Origin: an uncultured Duganella sp.
Lineage (GTDB): Bacteria; Pseudomonadota; Gammaproteobacteria; Burkholderiales; Burkholderiaceae
Length of the DNA: 64,000 nt
Direction: 5' to 3'
NCBI GenBank assembly: GCA_946482335.1
Contig: CAMLRG010000003.1
Location: forward strand, 16,913-80,912
The position numbers were made by a program, and so were the translations under genes. Below, piece by piece: positions 44,209 to 52,558 of this stretch (position 1 is its first letter; every line of letters begins with the position of its first letter). The notes under the pieces were generated by a model. That model did no database searches. It was not told the origin of the DNA and saw only the letters and a list, made by a program, of their open reading frames with translations.

Positions 44209-45224
44209 TGGCACGGGCACTGTGGAAAGGCGCGATCAGCTTTGGCCTGGTGCATATTCCGGTGGAATTGCACAAGGCGGTCGAATCGCATGACCTGGAC
44301 TTGACCATGCTCGATAAGCGCGACTTTTCGCCGATCGGCTTCAAGCGCTACAACAAGGCGACGGGCAAGGAAGTCACCTGGGACAACATCGTCAAGGGCT
44401 ACGAGTACAGCGATGGCGAGTACGTGGTGCTGAGCGACGAGGACTTACGGCTCGCCAATCCCAAGGCGACCCAGACCATCGACATCATGGCCTTCGTCGA
44501 CGCCGACTCGGTGCCGCTGACGTTTTATGAAACACCCTATTACCTGTCACCCGGCCGCGGCGGCGACAAGGTCTATGCGCTTTTGCGCGAAACGCTGCGC
44601 AAGGCGGGCAGGATTGCCATCGCCACGGTGGTGATCCGCACACGCCAGCACCTGTGCGCCCTGGTCGCGGTGGGCGACGGGATCCTCATGAACACCTTGC
44701 GCTATGCGACTGAAATCCGCAGCCCGGAAGACCTCAAGCTGCCGGGCGACGCGGGCATCACCGACAAGGAGCTGAAGATGGCCTTGTCGCTGGTGGAAGA
44801 CATGAGCGAGACGTGGAAGCCCAAGGAATACCACGACACCTACCGCGAGGATGTGCTCAAGCTGGTGGAGAAAAAGGTGCAGGCGGGGCAAACCCATACC
44901 ATCACCGCGCCTTCCGGCGAAGCGCCGGTGCCCAAAGCCAGCAATGTGGTCGACCTGGTGGCGCTGCTCAAGCAAAGCCTCGGCTCGAAGGGCCGCGGCG
45001 CCGCTGCGCCGGCCGAGGAACCGGAAGAGGAGGACGAGGAAGCCGCGCCACGCGCACCACGCGCCCGCCGCAGCACGGGCGCCGGGGCCAGCACGACGCG
45101 CAGTACCAGCGCGCGCACCGCCGCCAAGAGCGCCGCCAAACCGGCCGCGGCCAAACGCAGCAGCGGGACCAGTGCAGGCAAGTCCAGCGCCAAGACGGCC
45201 GCAACGCGGCGCAAAGCCGCCTAG
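44208..45224 (+). CDS. ku: Non-homologous end-joining protein Ku
   Basis: 338 residues. It starts MARALWKGAISFGLVHIPVE, the bacterial Ku signature, and contains GFKRYNKATGKEV, FYETPYYLSPGRGGDKVYAL and the DNA-ring core to about residue 250 (LVALLKQSLGSKGRG). A Lys/Ala/Ser/Thr-rich basic tail of about 75 residues (GASTTRSTSARTAAKSAAKP region) resembles the DNA-binding tails of Streptomyces and other extended Ku proteins. It binds double-strand breaks and recruits LigD, whose gene lies convergently 103 bp away. The start overlaps the SDR stop. Confidence 0.95.
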   Translation: MARALWKGAISFGLVHIPVELHKAVESHDLDLTMLDKRDFSPIGFKRYNKATGKEVTWDNIVKGYEYSDGEYVVLSDEDLRLANPKATQTIDIMAFVDADSVPLTFYETPYYLSPGRGGDKVYALLRETLRKAGRIAIATVVIRTRQHLCALVAVGDGILMNTLRYATEIRSPEDLKLPGDAGITDKELKMALSLVEDMSETWKPKEYHDTYREDVLKLVEKKVQAGQTHTITAPSGEAPVPKASNVVDLVALLKQSLGSKGRGAAAPAEEPEEEDEEAAPRAPRARRSTGAGASTTRSTSARTAAKSAAKPAAAKRSSGTSAGKSSAKTAATRRKAA

Positions 45225-45327
45225 CGATTGGCGCGCTGCGGCCACGGCTACCGGCGCGATAGCGCCGCGCGCACCGCCCGGCCGGCCCGCCGACACCGAG
45301 CCACTGCCGGCGCACCCGCTGGCGCCA

Positions 45328-47832
45328 CTACCCTACCCTGCCAATCGCCTTCAATGCCGGTGCCAGCCCCACGGCGGCCTTCGCATAATCCGCCCACGGC
45401 GCATTGCCCACATCCAGCCGCGTATGGGCGCTGGCGACCGTCCAATGGTCGCCACCGCGCAAGCCGGCCAACTCCTCCCAGCCGACCGGCACCGAGATGC
45501 CCAAGCCCGGCCTGGCACGCGCCGACCAGGCCGCGATGGTGGTGGCGCCGCGCCCATTGCGCAAATAGTCGATGAAGATCTTGCCGACGCGGTTGCGCGG
45601 ACCGCTCTTGAACGCAAAACGATCGGGCAGCGTGGCCGCCATATGCTCCACCACCTGCTTGCTGAACGCCTTCACGGTGTCCCAGTCGTAGTACGGTTTG
45701 ATGGGCACCACGACGTGCAAACCCTTGCCCCCGCTGGTCTTGAGGAAGCAAGGCAAGCCCAATTCATCCAGGAAGGCATGCACCAGTTGGGCCGCTTCCT
45801 GCATCTGCGCCCAATCGACACCGGAGCCGGGGTCGAGGTCGAAGAGGATGCGGTTCGGCTTTTCATAGGTGCGCCCGAACGCGTTCTGGGTGTGGAATTC
45901 GATCACATTGAACTGGGCGGCGGAGAGCAAGGCTTGCGTAGTGCCCACCTCCAGCATGGGCGGATGGTCCGGGTCCAGCTCGCGCGGGAATTCCTTCAGG
46001 CCGCGCAATTTGCTGACATCGGCATGCTTCTGGAAGAAGAGCTCCGAGCCGACCCCGTCCGGCGCCCGCAGCAATGCCACCGGGCGGCCGCGCGTATGCT
46101 CGAGCATCAACTCCGCGACCAGCGCGTAGTAGCGGACCAGGTCGATCTTCTTCACCCCACTGGCCGCATCGACCAAGCGGTCGGGATTGGTCACCTTGAG
46201 TGAGGCGGGCAGTTTGCTTTGCACGGTTTCCTCCACATGGACCGGCTCTTCGCGGTGGATCTCGCCGGCTTGCTTATCCTTGCGCAAGCCCTGGAACACG
46301 GCATGGCGCACCGACCCGCCGCGCGTCCATTCGCCGTAACTGACCTCCGCCACCAGTTGCGGCTTGACCCAGTGGGCCTTGCGGGCGACCGGCTTGCTGG
46401 CGGCGAAAGGACTCTCGTCGGACTTCAGGCGCTTCAGTTTATCCGCAAGTTCGCGCAAGGTCTTGTCGTTGAAACCAGTGCCGACGTTGCCGGCATAATG
46501 CAGCGCGCCATCCTTGCCGTAGACGCCCAGCAGCAGCGAGCCGATACCGGTGCGGCTGCCTTGCGGGTCGGTGTAGCCGCCGATGACGAATTCCTGGCGC
46601 TGCGCGCATTTAAGCTTGACCCAGTCGCGCGAGCGGCGCCCGGTGTAAGCCGAATCGCGCCGCTTGCCGATCACGCCTTCCAGCCCCATCTTGCAGGCCG
46701 CCGCCAGCACTTCCTCCGGTGGCGCATCCAATACCGCGCTCAATCGCAAGGTATCGGTTTCAGCCCCCGCCAGCGCGGCTTCCAGCCTGGCGCGGCGCTC
46801 CGCCAGCGGCAGCCCGCGCAAATCTTCGCCATCGAGGTAAGGTGCGTCGAACAGGAAGTACACGATATTGCGCGTGCGCTTGCCATCAAATGCCTGCTGC
46901 AGCAGCCCGAAGTCGGGCCGGCCCTGTTCGTTGTGGACCACGATTTCGCCGTCATACCAGCCGTCGGGCAACTTCGCCTCGGCCAGCGCGGCACGCAGCG
47001 GCTCCAGCTTGTGCGTCCAGTCATTGCGGTTGCGTGTATGCAGCTTGATGGATTTGCCTTCCACGCGCGCCAGCAGGCGGTAGCCGTCGTATTTGACTTC
47101 GAACAACCAGTCTTCCGGCGTCGCCGGCACCGCGTCGACCAGCGTGGCCAGCTCGGGTTCCAGCTCGGCGGGAAGCTGCTTGACGCGCGGTGGCGCCGGT
47201 TTGCTGCGCGTGCCCGGCGCGGCGCGGCTGCGCGCCCCGCCGTTGGCCGCAGGGACCGCCACCGTGCCATCGCCATCGGCCGGCGCGCCGAGCGCCTTGA
47301 CGCTGTCCGGCATTTCGTCCACCACACTGAACTCGGCGGCGGGACGGACGTATTCATCCTTCTCCTTGATCAGCAGCCAGGGTTCCTTGTCCTCCCCCTT
47401 GCCGCGCATGCGGACCAGCGCCCAGCGCCCATGCATCTTGTGGCCGTGCAGCTGGAACACCAGCTTGCCGGCCCGGTACCCTTTGCGCGGGTCGTCCACC
47501 GGCTCCCAGGTGCCGCGGTCCCAGATGATCACCTTGCCCGCGCCGTACTGCTTTTCTGGGATGGTGCCTTCGAATTCGTTATAGGAAATCGGATGGTCTT
47601 CGACGTGCACCGCCATGCGCTTGTCGTGCGTGTCGTAGCTCGGCCCTTTCGGCACGGCCCAGCTCTTCATGGTACCGTCGAGTTCCAGGCGAAAGTCGTA
47701 ATGCAGCCGTCGCGCCCAGTGCTTCTGGATCACGAAGGCCAGCCGCCCCCGTCCCGGCTGGCCTCCTCGGGCGGGTTCCGGCGTAATGCTGAAATCCCGC
47801 TTCGCCTTATAAACCTTGAGTGCATCCTTCAT
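45328..47832 (-). CDS. ligD: Multifunctional ATP-dependent DNA ligase LigD (phosphoesterase-ligase-polymerase)
   Basis: 834 residues with the Pseudomonas domain order. Residues about 1-165 form the 3'-phosphoesterase (FVIQKHWARRLHYDFRLELD, HVEDHP, EGTIP). A linker leads to the ligase core (about 225-525): catalytic Lys247 in EVKYDGYRLL, DGEIVV, EGVIGKR and DWVKLKC. The C-terminal primase/polymerase (about 545-834) has ILFDLDPG and FLKTSGGKGLHVVVP. With Ku it repairs double-strand breaks. It faces ku; the 103-bp gap contains a small hairpin GGCGC-GATA-GCGCC at 45253-45266. Confidence 0.95.
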   Translation of the reverse strand: MKDALKVYKAKRDFSITPEPARGGQPGRGRLAFVIQKHWARRLHYDFRLELDGTMKSWAVPKGPSYDTHDKRMAVHVEDHPISYNEFEGTIPEKQYGAGKVIIWDRGTWEPVDDPRKGYRAGKLVFQLHGHKMHGRWALVRMRGKGEDKEPWLLIKEKDEYVRPAAEFSVVDEMPDSVKALGAPADGDGTVAVPAANGGARSRAAPGTRSKPAPPRVKQLPAELEPELATLVDAVPATPEDWLFEVKYDGYRLLARVEGKSIKLHTRNRNDWTHKLEPLRAALAEAKLPDGWYDGEIVVHNEQGRPDFGLLQQAFDGKRTRNIVYFLFDAPYLDGEDLRGLPLAERRARLEAALAGAETDTLRLSAVLDAPPEEVLAAACKMGLEGVIGKRRDSAYTGRRSRDWVKLKCAQRQEFVIGGYTDPQGSRTGIGSLLLGVYGKDGALHYAGNVGTGFNDKTLRELADKLKRLKSDESPFAASKPVARKAHWVKPQLVAEVSYGEWTRGGSVRHAVFQGLRKDKQAGEIHREEPVHVEETVQSKLPASLKVTNPDRLVDAASGVKKIDLVRYYALVAELMLEHTRGRPVALLRAPDGVGSELFFQKHADVSKLRGLKEFPRELDPDHPPMLEVGTTQALLSAAQFNVIEFHTQNAFGRTYEKPNRILFDLDPGSGVDWAQMQEAAQLVHAFLDELGLPCFLKTSGGKGLHVVVPIKPYYDWDTVKAFSKQVVEHMAATLPDRFAFKSGPRNRVGKIFIDYLRNGRGATTIAAWSARARPGLGISVPVGWEELAGLRGGDHWTVASAHTRLDVGNAPWADYAKAAVGLAPALKAIGRVG

Positions 47833-48022
47833 GGCGCCACTGTAAGCGCCGCAGTGCGGCGGCGACCGTTCGGCAGCGCACCTTGTAAGCAGCTTTGGCA
47901 GATGTAACGGGTTGTAAAAGCCGTCAACTGGCGCGGCGGCGGCTTCGTTTTCAGCTCAGTGACACGACAATAGTGCACGACAACTGAAACGATTTATACC
48001 ATTTTCACCGAGGAGCTTGACC

Positions 48023-48373
48023 ATGAAGAAGACCATCGCCACCCTGATCGCCGGCCTGTTCGCAACCGCTGCCTTCGCACAAGCCCCGGCCCCTGCCGCC
48101 GATAACGCTGCCAAGCCGGCTGCCCCCGCTGCGCCCCCGGCAACGCCCGCCACGCCGGCCGTTCCGGCAACGCCTGCCACCCCGGCGGACAAGGACAGCA
48201 AGGCCACTCCGGCAACCCCTGCTACGCCCGCTGTAGCCGCGACGCCGGCAATGCCGCACGATCACGCGGCCATGAAGGATGAAAAGAAGGCCAAGCAAAC
48301 CAAGAAGGCCGCAGCAAAGGAAGTGGCCCCGGCTAAGGAAGCATCGACCAAGGATGCCGCCAAGGCCAAGTAA
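48023..48373 (+). CDS. Small exported Ala/Pro/Lys-rich protein
   Basis: 116 residues. Signal peptide MKKTIATLIAGLFATAAFAQ, then a Pro/Ala/Thr repeat (ATPATPAVPATPATPAD and similar) and a Lys-rich tail (KDEKKAKQTKKAAAKEVAP, continuing to the end). Similar acid/lysine-rich exported proteins occur near stress genes in Burkholderiales, but no function is known. ATG 48023 follows AGGAGC; a TTG two codons upstream is less likely. Divergent from ligD across 190 bp with no other gene visible. Confidence 0.75.
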   Translation: MKKTIATLIAGLFATAAFAQAPAPAADNAAKPAAPAAPPATPATPAVPATPATPADKDSKATPATPATPAVAATPAMPHDHAAMKDEKKAKQTKKAAAKEVAPAKEASTKDAAKAK

Positions 48374-48461
48374 GCTGCGTTCCCGCCGCTCCCCTGCCGC
48401 CAGCGCGTCGCCGGCAAGCCGCCTCCAAAACGGTGGCGGCGCGCTGCAAAATGCGGTGTCA

Positions 48462-49508
48462 AAATTCGGTGTCAGGTCTGTCTTCTGGACACCCGCGCGG
48501 CTCCATTGAGAATCGTCAAACTTCTCGCGCAAATTTCGACATCTAGAATAACCCCTGCTTTATCGCAAGGACTGTCGTCGAGCCGGCGAGTATGTTCGCC
48601 TAATGAACAGACCACTTCGAATCGAGCTCGAGAACTCGCTCTACCACGTGACGGCTCGCGGTGACCGGCGCGACAATATTTTTCGGTCCGACAGCGACCG
48701 TATGACTTGGCTTTCGCTTCTCGGCGAAACCTGCGAGCGCTTTAACTTCGTGGTCCGGGCATACTGCCTGATGAGCAACCACTACCACATCCTGCTTGAG
48801 ACGATTGACGGACAGCTCGGCCGCGGCATGCGCCATCTCAACGGAAACTACGCACGCTACTTCAATCGCACGCACAGTCACGTTGGCCACCTGTTCCAAG
48901 GGCGCTACAAAGCCATTCTTTGCCAGAGCGATCTTTATCTCACCGAACTCTCGCGGTACATCGAGCTGAATCCCGTCCGCGCGCGAATGGTGGCCCGGCC
49001 GATCGACTGGCTTTGGAGCAGCTATCGCGCGAAGCTGGGGATCGTTGACTCACCACCCTGGCTGTGCTTCGATACGATCCTCTGCAACTTCGGCAGTGAC
49101 CAGTTGTGCGCACGACAGGCTTATGCGGACTTCGTCCATGCTGGCATTGGCGGCGGCAGTCCATTGGCCACCGTACGTAATCAGCTGGTGTTGGGTGACG
49201 ACGCTTTTCGGTCCACACTCATTGGAATCGAGCCCGTCGGGAACGCACTGGAAATCAAGCGCGTTCAGCGGCGGGCACTTGCACGTCCCTTGCAAGCGTA
49301 CTTTGCCCAGTTTCGAGATCCCAAAGAAGCCATGGCTCAGGCCTACCTGTCTCTTGGCTACTCGATGCCCGAGATTGCGCTCTATGCCAGAGTCTCCGTG
49401 AAAACTGTAAGCCGCGCTGTCCACGCATTCGCAACTGAAAAGAAAACGTCTTGAGAAAAATCAAAAGTGCTCGTTCGGTGTCCGATTGTCAGACCTGACA
49501 CCGAATTT
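48462..49508 (+). mobile_element. REP-associated tyrosine transposase unit with 19-bp inverted ends
   Basis: The 19-bp sequence AAATTCGGTGTCAGGTCTG (48462-48480) recurs as its exact reverse complement at 49490-49508, bracketing one RAYT gene. Each end also folds on itself: GGTGTC/GACACC at 48468-48493 and TTCGGTGTC/GACACCGAA at 49474-49505. This is the arrangement of a RAYT gene with flanking REP sequences. Base composition and codon use of the gene (less GC at third positions) differ from its neighbours, suggesting acquisition. Confidence 0.85.
48603..49454 (+). CDS. REP-associated tyrosine transposase (RAYT, Y1 family)
   Basis: 283 residues. MNRPLRIELENSLYHVTARG is the RAYT start; the metal motif is MSNHYHILLET (His-x-His, about 58-68), and the catalytic Tyr lies in ELSRYIELNPVRARMV (about 114-129). 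A C-terminal DnaA-like helix-turn-helix is present (AQAYLSLGYSMPEIALYARVSVKTV region, about 246-272). Y1 enzymes nick single-stranded DNA at hairpins; RAYTs are linked to spreading of REP palindromes. The 19-bp inverted repeats flanking this gene are its likely substrates. Confidence 0.92.
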   Translation: MNRPLRIELENSLYHVTARGDRRDNIFRSDSDRMTWLSLLGETCERFNFVVRAYCLMSNHYHILLETIDGQLGRGMRHLNGNYARYFNRTHSHVGHLFQGRYKAILCQSDLYLTELSRYIELNPVRARMVARPIDWLWSSYRAKLGIVDSPPWLCFDTILCNFGSDQLCARQAYADFVHAGIGGGSPLATVRNQLVLGDDAFRSTLIGIEPVGNALEIKRVQRRALARPLQAYFAQFRDPKEAMAQAYLSLGYSMPEIALYARVSVKTVSRAVHAFATEKKTS

Positions 49509-49517
49509 CAGCTTGGC

Positions 49518-50360
49518 TTAGCGCTGTTCGCTGGCCAGGCGGGTTTCCAGCCGTTTACGGCCGGCGGCGGCAATCGTCCGGCAGCCGTTGCTGTCGATGT
49601 AGGCGGCGCTCCCCTCTTTTGCCGCGCGCTGCTGGCGTCCCCAAAGGTCATTCACTTCCGGATGCGCGGCGATTGCCAGGTCGCAGGCCAAGTCCTCGAC
49701 GGTATCGATGCTGCGGCGCAATTGCGCCACCACTTCCGGATGGTCGGTAAAGCGGTAGCTGTCAGCCGACACGGCGGTCAGGCTGTCGACAAACACCACA
49801 TTTTTGCAAGCGCCCGCCTCGCACGATTGCCAGCCCCAGCTCGTGCCGCCAGCGGTATGGCCGGGCGTGCTGTAAGCCCGGATCGCCAATGGACCAAGTT
49901 TGACCACTTCACCGTCCGTCACCGCTTGCACCTTGGCCGATCCGGGGAAGTTCGACAGGCTGCCGAACTGCGGATCGATCCTGGGCGATATGCCGGTGCG
50001 CATCGCTTCGACATTGCCGCCGCCGGCCAGGACGGTGGCGCCGGTCAGCTTTTGCAAGGCGGAGATGCCGCCGGCATGGTCTTCATGCGAATGCGAGCTC
50101 AGGATGTATTTCACGTCGTTCAGCTTGAAGCCCAAGGTCTTGATGTTGGCAGCTACCACATCGGCCCCCTTGGCGGTCGTGCCGTCGAGCAGGATGTGGC
50201 CTTGCGGCGATGTCACCAGGATGGCGCTGATGCCGGCGGTGCCCACGTAATGGGTGTTGCCGTACATCGTGAACGGCTGCTGCGGCGCGCTCCAGTCACG
50301 GTCTTGCGCGGCGGCGGCAGTCGCGAATGCGGCGAGGATGAGGGATGCGAGGACTTTCAT
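49518..50360 (-). CDS. Subclass B3 metallo-beta-lactamase
   Basis: 280 residues. Signal peptide MKVLASLILAAFATAAAAQ, then the B3 hallmarks YVGTAGISAILVTSPQGHILLDG (continuous from about 38), zinc ligands HSHEDHAGG (90-98, pattern His-x-His-x-Asp-His), STPGHTAGGTSWGW with the third His, and AAHPEVNDL with the last His. B3 enzymes hydrolyse penicillins, cephalosporins and carbapenems in the periplasm with two zinc ions; a related enzyme, THIN-B, comes from Janthinobacterium. The frame opens at 50474, but ATG 50360 overlaps the pgeF stop (ATGA) and starts the signal peptide. No AmpR-like regulator is adjacent. Confidence 0.9.
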   Translation of the reverse strand: MKVLASLILAAFATAAAAQDRDWSAPQQPFTMYGNTHYVGTAGISAILVTSPQGHILLDGTTAKGADVVAANIKTLGFKLNDVKYILSSHSHEDHAGGISALQKLTGATVLAGGGNVEAMRTGISPRIDPQFGSLSNFPGSAKVQAVTDGEVVKLGPLAIRAYSTPGHTAGGTSWGWQSCEAGACKNVVFVDSLTAVSADSYRFTDHPEVVAQLRRSIDTVEDLACDLAIAAHPEVNDLWGRQQRAAKEGSAAYIDSNGCRTIAAAGRKRLETRLASEQR

Positions 50361-51028
50361 TGGTCTCCTTTGGGGGTGATGTACAGGCCGGAGTGCATTT
50401 GCGAACCACGGTCGCCACGCCGGTAACTGCGATAAATGGGTTGGCCGCCGGCATCGCGTGCGCAGCAGGTGCATCCGCCGACATGTTCGGCTTCTTCAAT
50501 GCCGGCCGCGCGCAACTGGTGTTCTGCAATGGCGCGCAGGTCGAGATGGCGATGCGACGGTAACAGCACATCGCGCGGCATCGCGGCGAAGCGCTGGGCG
50601 AAATCCTCCGCCAGCTGTTCGCTTACTTCATAGCAAGCCGCGCAGATGGTCGGCCCCACCGCGGCCACGAGCGGAGCACCACTGCGCCCGATTGCGGCCA
50701 GGGCGGCGGGGATGATGCCGTCGTAGAGGCCGCGCCAGCCGGCGTGCACGGCGGCAACCTGCGAACCGTCGCGGCGCGCCAGCAGGAGCGGCACGCAATC
50801 GGCGGTGATGATGCTGACCGGCAGGCCGGGCACTGCGGTGTGGAAGCCGTCCGCGTCGCCTATCGGGTGATGCGGCACTTCAACAGCGGCGACGCGCGTG
50901 CCGTGCACCTGGCGCTTGTGCGGGCGCAAGTCCCACATGGGCACCAGGGCCGGCGGCACCAGCGCCTGGGCCGTACCGAAACCGTGGCGGATGCCCTGGA
51001 TGCTACTCAACAGACTGCTTGTGACCAT
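50357..51028 (-). CDS. pgeF: Peptidoglycan editing factor / laccase-domain protein
   Basis: 223 residues, the YfiH/DUF152 family. RHGFGT at the start, KRQVHGTRV, TADCVPLLLA (Cys of the zinc site), VAAVHAGWRGLYDG (His), and CTCCARDAG with YRSYRRGDRGSQM complete the Cys/His metal site. PgeF removes mis-incorporated L-Ser from UDP-MurNAc peptides in the cytoplasm and keeps muropeptides correct. The stop overlaps the B3 beta-lactamase start, so both wall-related genes share a message. Confidence 0.9.
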   Translation of the reverse strand: MVTSSLLSSIQGIRHGFGTAQALVPPALVPMWDLRPHKRQVHGTRVAAVEVPHHPIGDADGFHTAVPGLPVSIITADCVPLLLARRDGSQVAAVHAGWRGLYDGIIPAALAAIGRSGAPLVAAVGPTICAACYEVSEQLAEDFAQRFAAMPRDVLLPSHRHLDLRAIAEHQLRAAGIEEAEHVGGCTCCARDAGGQPIYRSYRRGDRGSQMHSGLYITPKGDQ

Positions 51029-51064
51029 TTTAGCCTTCTTGTGACATTTGTCGCAATCATAGCG

Positions 51065-51099
51065 AAAAAAGACGGCGTCCGCTAGTGCGGTACGCCGTC
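51065..51099 (-). terminator. Intrinsic terminator of the RND efflux operon
   Basis: GACGGCGT (51071-51078) pairs with ACGCCGTC (51092-51099), with an inner CCGC/GCGG pair; on the minus strand the hairpin is followed by six T residues (51070-51065). It lies 20 bp after the stop of the outer-membrane factor gene. Confidence 0.85.
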
Positions 51100-51118
51100 A
51101 AGGGCTGATCGGTTGGGA

Positions 51119-52558
51119 TTAGTTCCAGTCGCCGCCCAGGGAACGGATCAACGCGACCGTGGTCACGGCGCGGTCGCCACGCAGTTGCACGGCATTGCGC
51201 TCCACGGCGGCCAGGTTGCGCTGCGCATCCAGCAAGTCCAGGTAGCTGGAGCGGCCGGCGTCATACAGTTTTTGCGCCAGGTCGGCCGAGCGGCGCGCCG
51301 ACACCAGCGCGTCGTCGATCTGGGCAGTCTGGCCACCCAGGATGCGCAGGCCGGCGAGGTTGTCTTCCACCTCGGCAAAGGCGCTCAGCACGGTCTGGCG
51401 GTAGCCGGCCACCGATTCTTCCAGCGCGGCTTCGCTGCGGGTCACGTTGGCGCTATTGCGGCCGCCGTCGATCAGGGGCATCGACAGCAAGGCGCCCAGC
51501 ACCCAGGAGCGGCTGCTCCACTTGAACACGTCGCTGAAGTGGCCGGATGCGCCGCCGCCATTGGCGGTGATGTCCAGCGCCGGGAACATGGCCGCGCGGG
51601 CCACGCCGATGCGGGCATTGGACGCTTCCATCGCTTTCTGCGCGGCGGCGATGTCCGGGCGGCGTTCCAGCAGCGACGACGGCAGGCCGGCGGGGATCGC
51701 CGGCAGCAGCGCCGAATCGAGCAGCGGGCTGTTGCCGGCCGTGTAGGCGGCGGCCGGCTTGCCCAGCAGGACGGCCAGCGCGTGCTCGGTCGTCGCGCGG
51801 CGGCGCTGCAGGCCGATCGCTTCGGCGCGGGTGGTCGACAGTTCGGTCTTGGCGCGCGAGAGGTCGAATTCACCGATGTCGCCCAGGTCGAAGCGGCGCT
51901 GGTTGACCTTCACACTCTCTTCGCGCAAACGGACCGTCTGCTCCACAGTCGCCAATTCGGCGTCCGTGGCGCGCAGGCGGAAATAGGTCTGTGCCACGTC
52001 GGCTTGCAGCGACAGCAGGACGGAGCGGTAATTCGCTTCCACCTGCGCGGCGTCGCCACGGGCCGCGGCCACATTGCTCGATACGCGGCCGAACAGGTCC
52101 ACTTCATAGCTGGCCGTCAGGCTGGCGTTGTAGGTGGTCTGCGGCGCAATGTCGGTACTGGACGGCACCCCCAGCGACAGCGCCGAGGCGCGGGAGCGCT
52201 GGGCGCCGACACCGACGCCGATCTGCGGGATGCGGTCCGCTTCGGCGATGCCGGCGATGGCGCGCGCCTGCTTGACGCGGGCGGCCGCCACGGCCAGGTT
52301 GGCGTTGTTGCGGGTGGCTTCGGCGATCAGCTCATTGAGGGCCGGATCGTTGAAGGCCAGCCACCATTCGCCGCGCGGCTGGCGCTCGGCGTTCTGGGCT
52401 TGCTTCCAGCGCGTGCCGTCGGAGGCCGTCACCACTTGCGACTCCTTGAAGGCGGTCGGGGTGTCGACTTGCGGCTGCTTGAATTCAGGCGCGGCGCACG
52501 CGGTCAGCAGCAGCGCTGCCAGCAGGGGTGCTACGCCCTTTGCAATCATTTGTTTCAT
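51119..52558 (-). CDS. RND efflux outer-membrane factor (OprM/NodT family lipoprotein)
   Basis: 479 residues. A lipoprotein signal with lipobox LLTACAAP (Cys near 21) is followed by two repeated OEP domains (ARVKQARAIAGIAEADRIPQ, ASYEVDLFGRVSSNVAAARG, RRPDIAAAQKAMEASNARIG, LLSMPLIDGGRNSANV). It forms the trimeric channel that carries drugs from the pump through the outer membrane. ATG 52558 overlaps the stop of the pump gene (TGATG). Last gene of the operon, before a strong terminator. Confidence 0.93.
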   Translation of the reverse strand: MKQMIAKGVAPLLAALLLTACAAPEFKQPQVDTPTAFKESQVVTASDGTRWKQAQNAERQPRGEWWLAFNDPALNELIAEATRNNANLAVAAARVKQARAIAGIAEADRIPQIGVGVGAQRSRASALSLGVPSSTDIAPQTTYNASLTASYEVDLFGRVSSNVAAARGDAAQVEANYRSVLLSLQADVAQTYFRLRATDAELATVEQTVRLREESVKVNQRRFDLGDIGEFDLSRAKTELSTTRAEAIGLQRRRATTEHALAVLLGKPAAAYTAGNSPLLDSALLPAIPAGLPSSLLERRPDIAAAQKAMEASNARIGVARAAMFPALDITANGGGASGHFSDVFKWSSRSWVLGALLSMPLIDGGRNSANVTRSEAALEESVAGYRQTVLSAFAEVEDNLAGLRILGGQTAQIDDALVSARRSADLAQKLYDAGRSSYLDLLDAQRNLAAVERNAVQLRGDRAVTTVALIRSLGGDWN

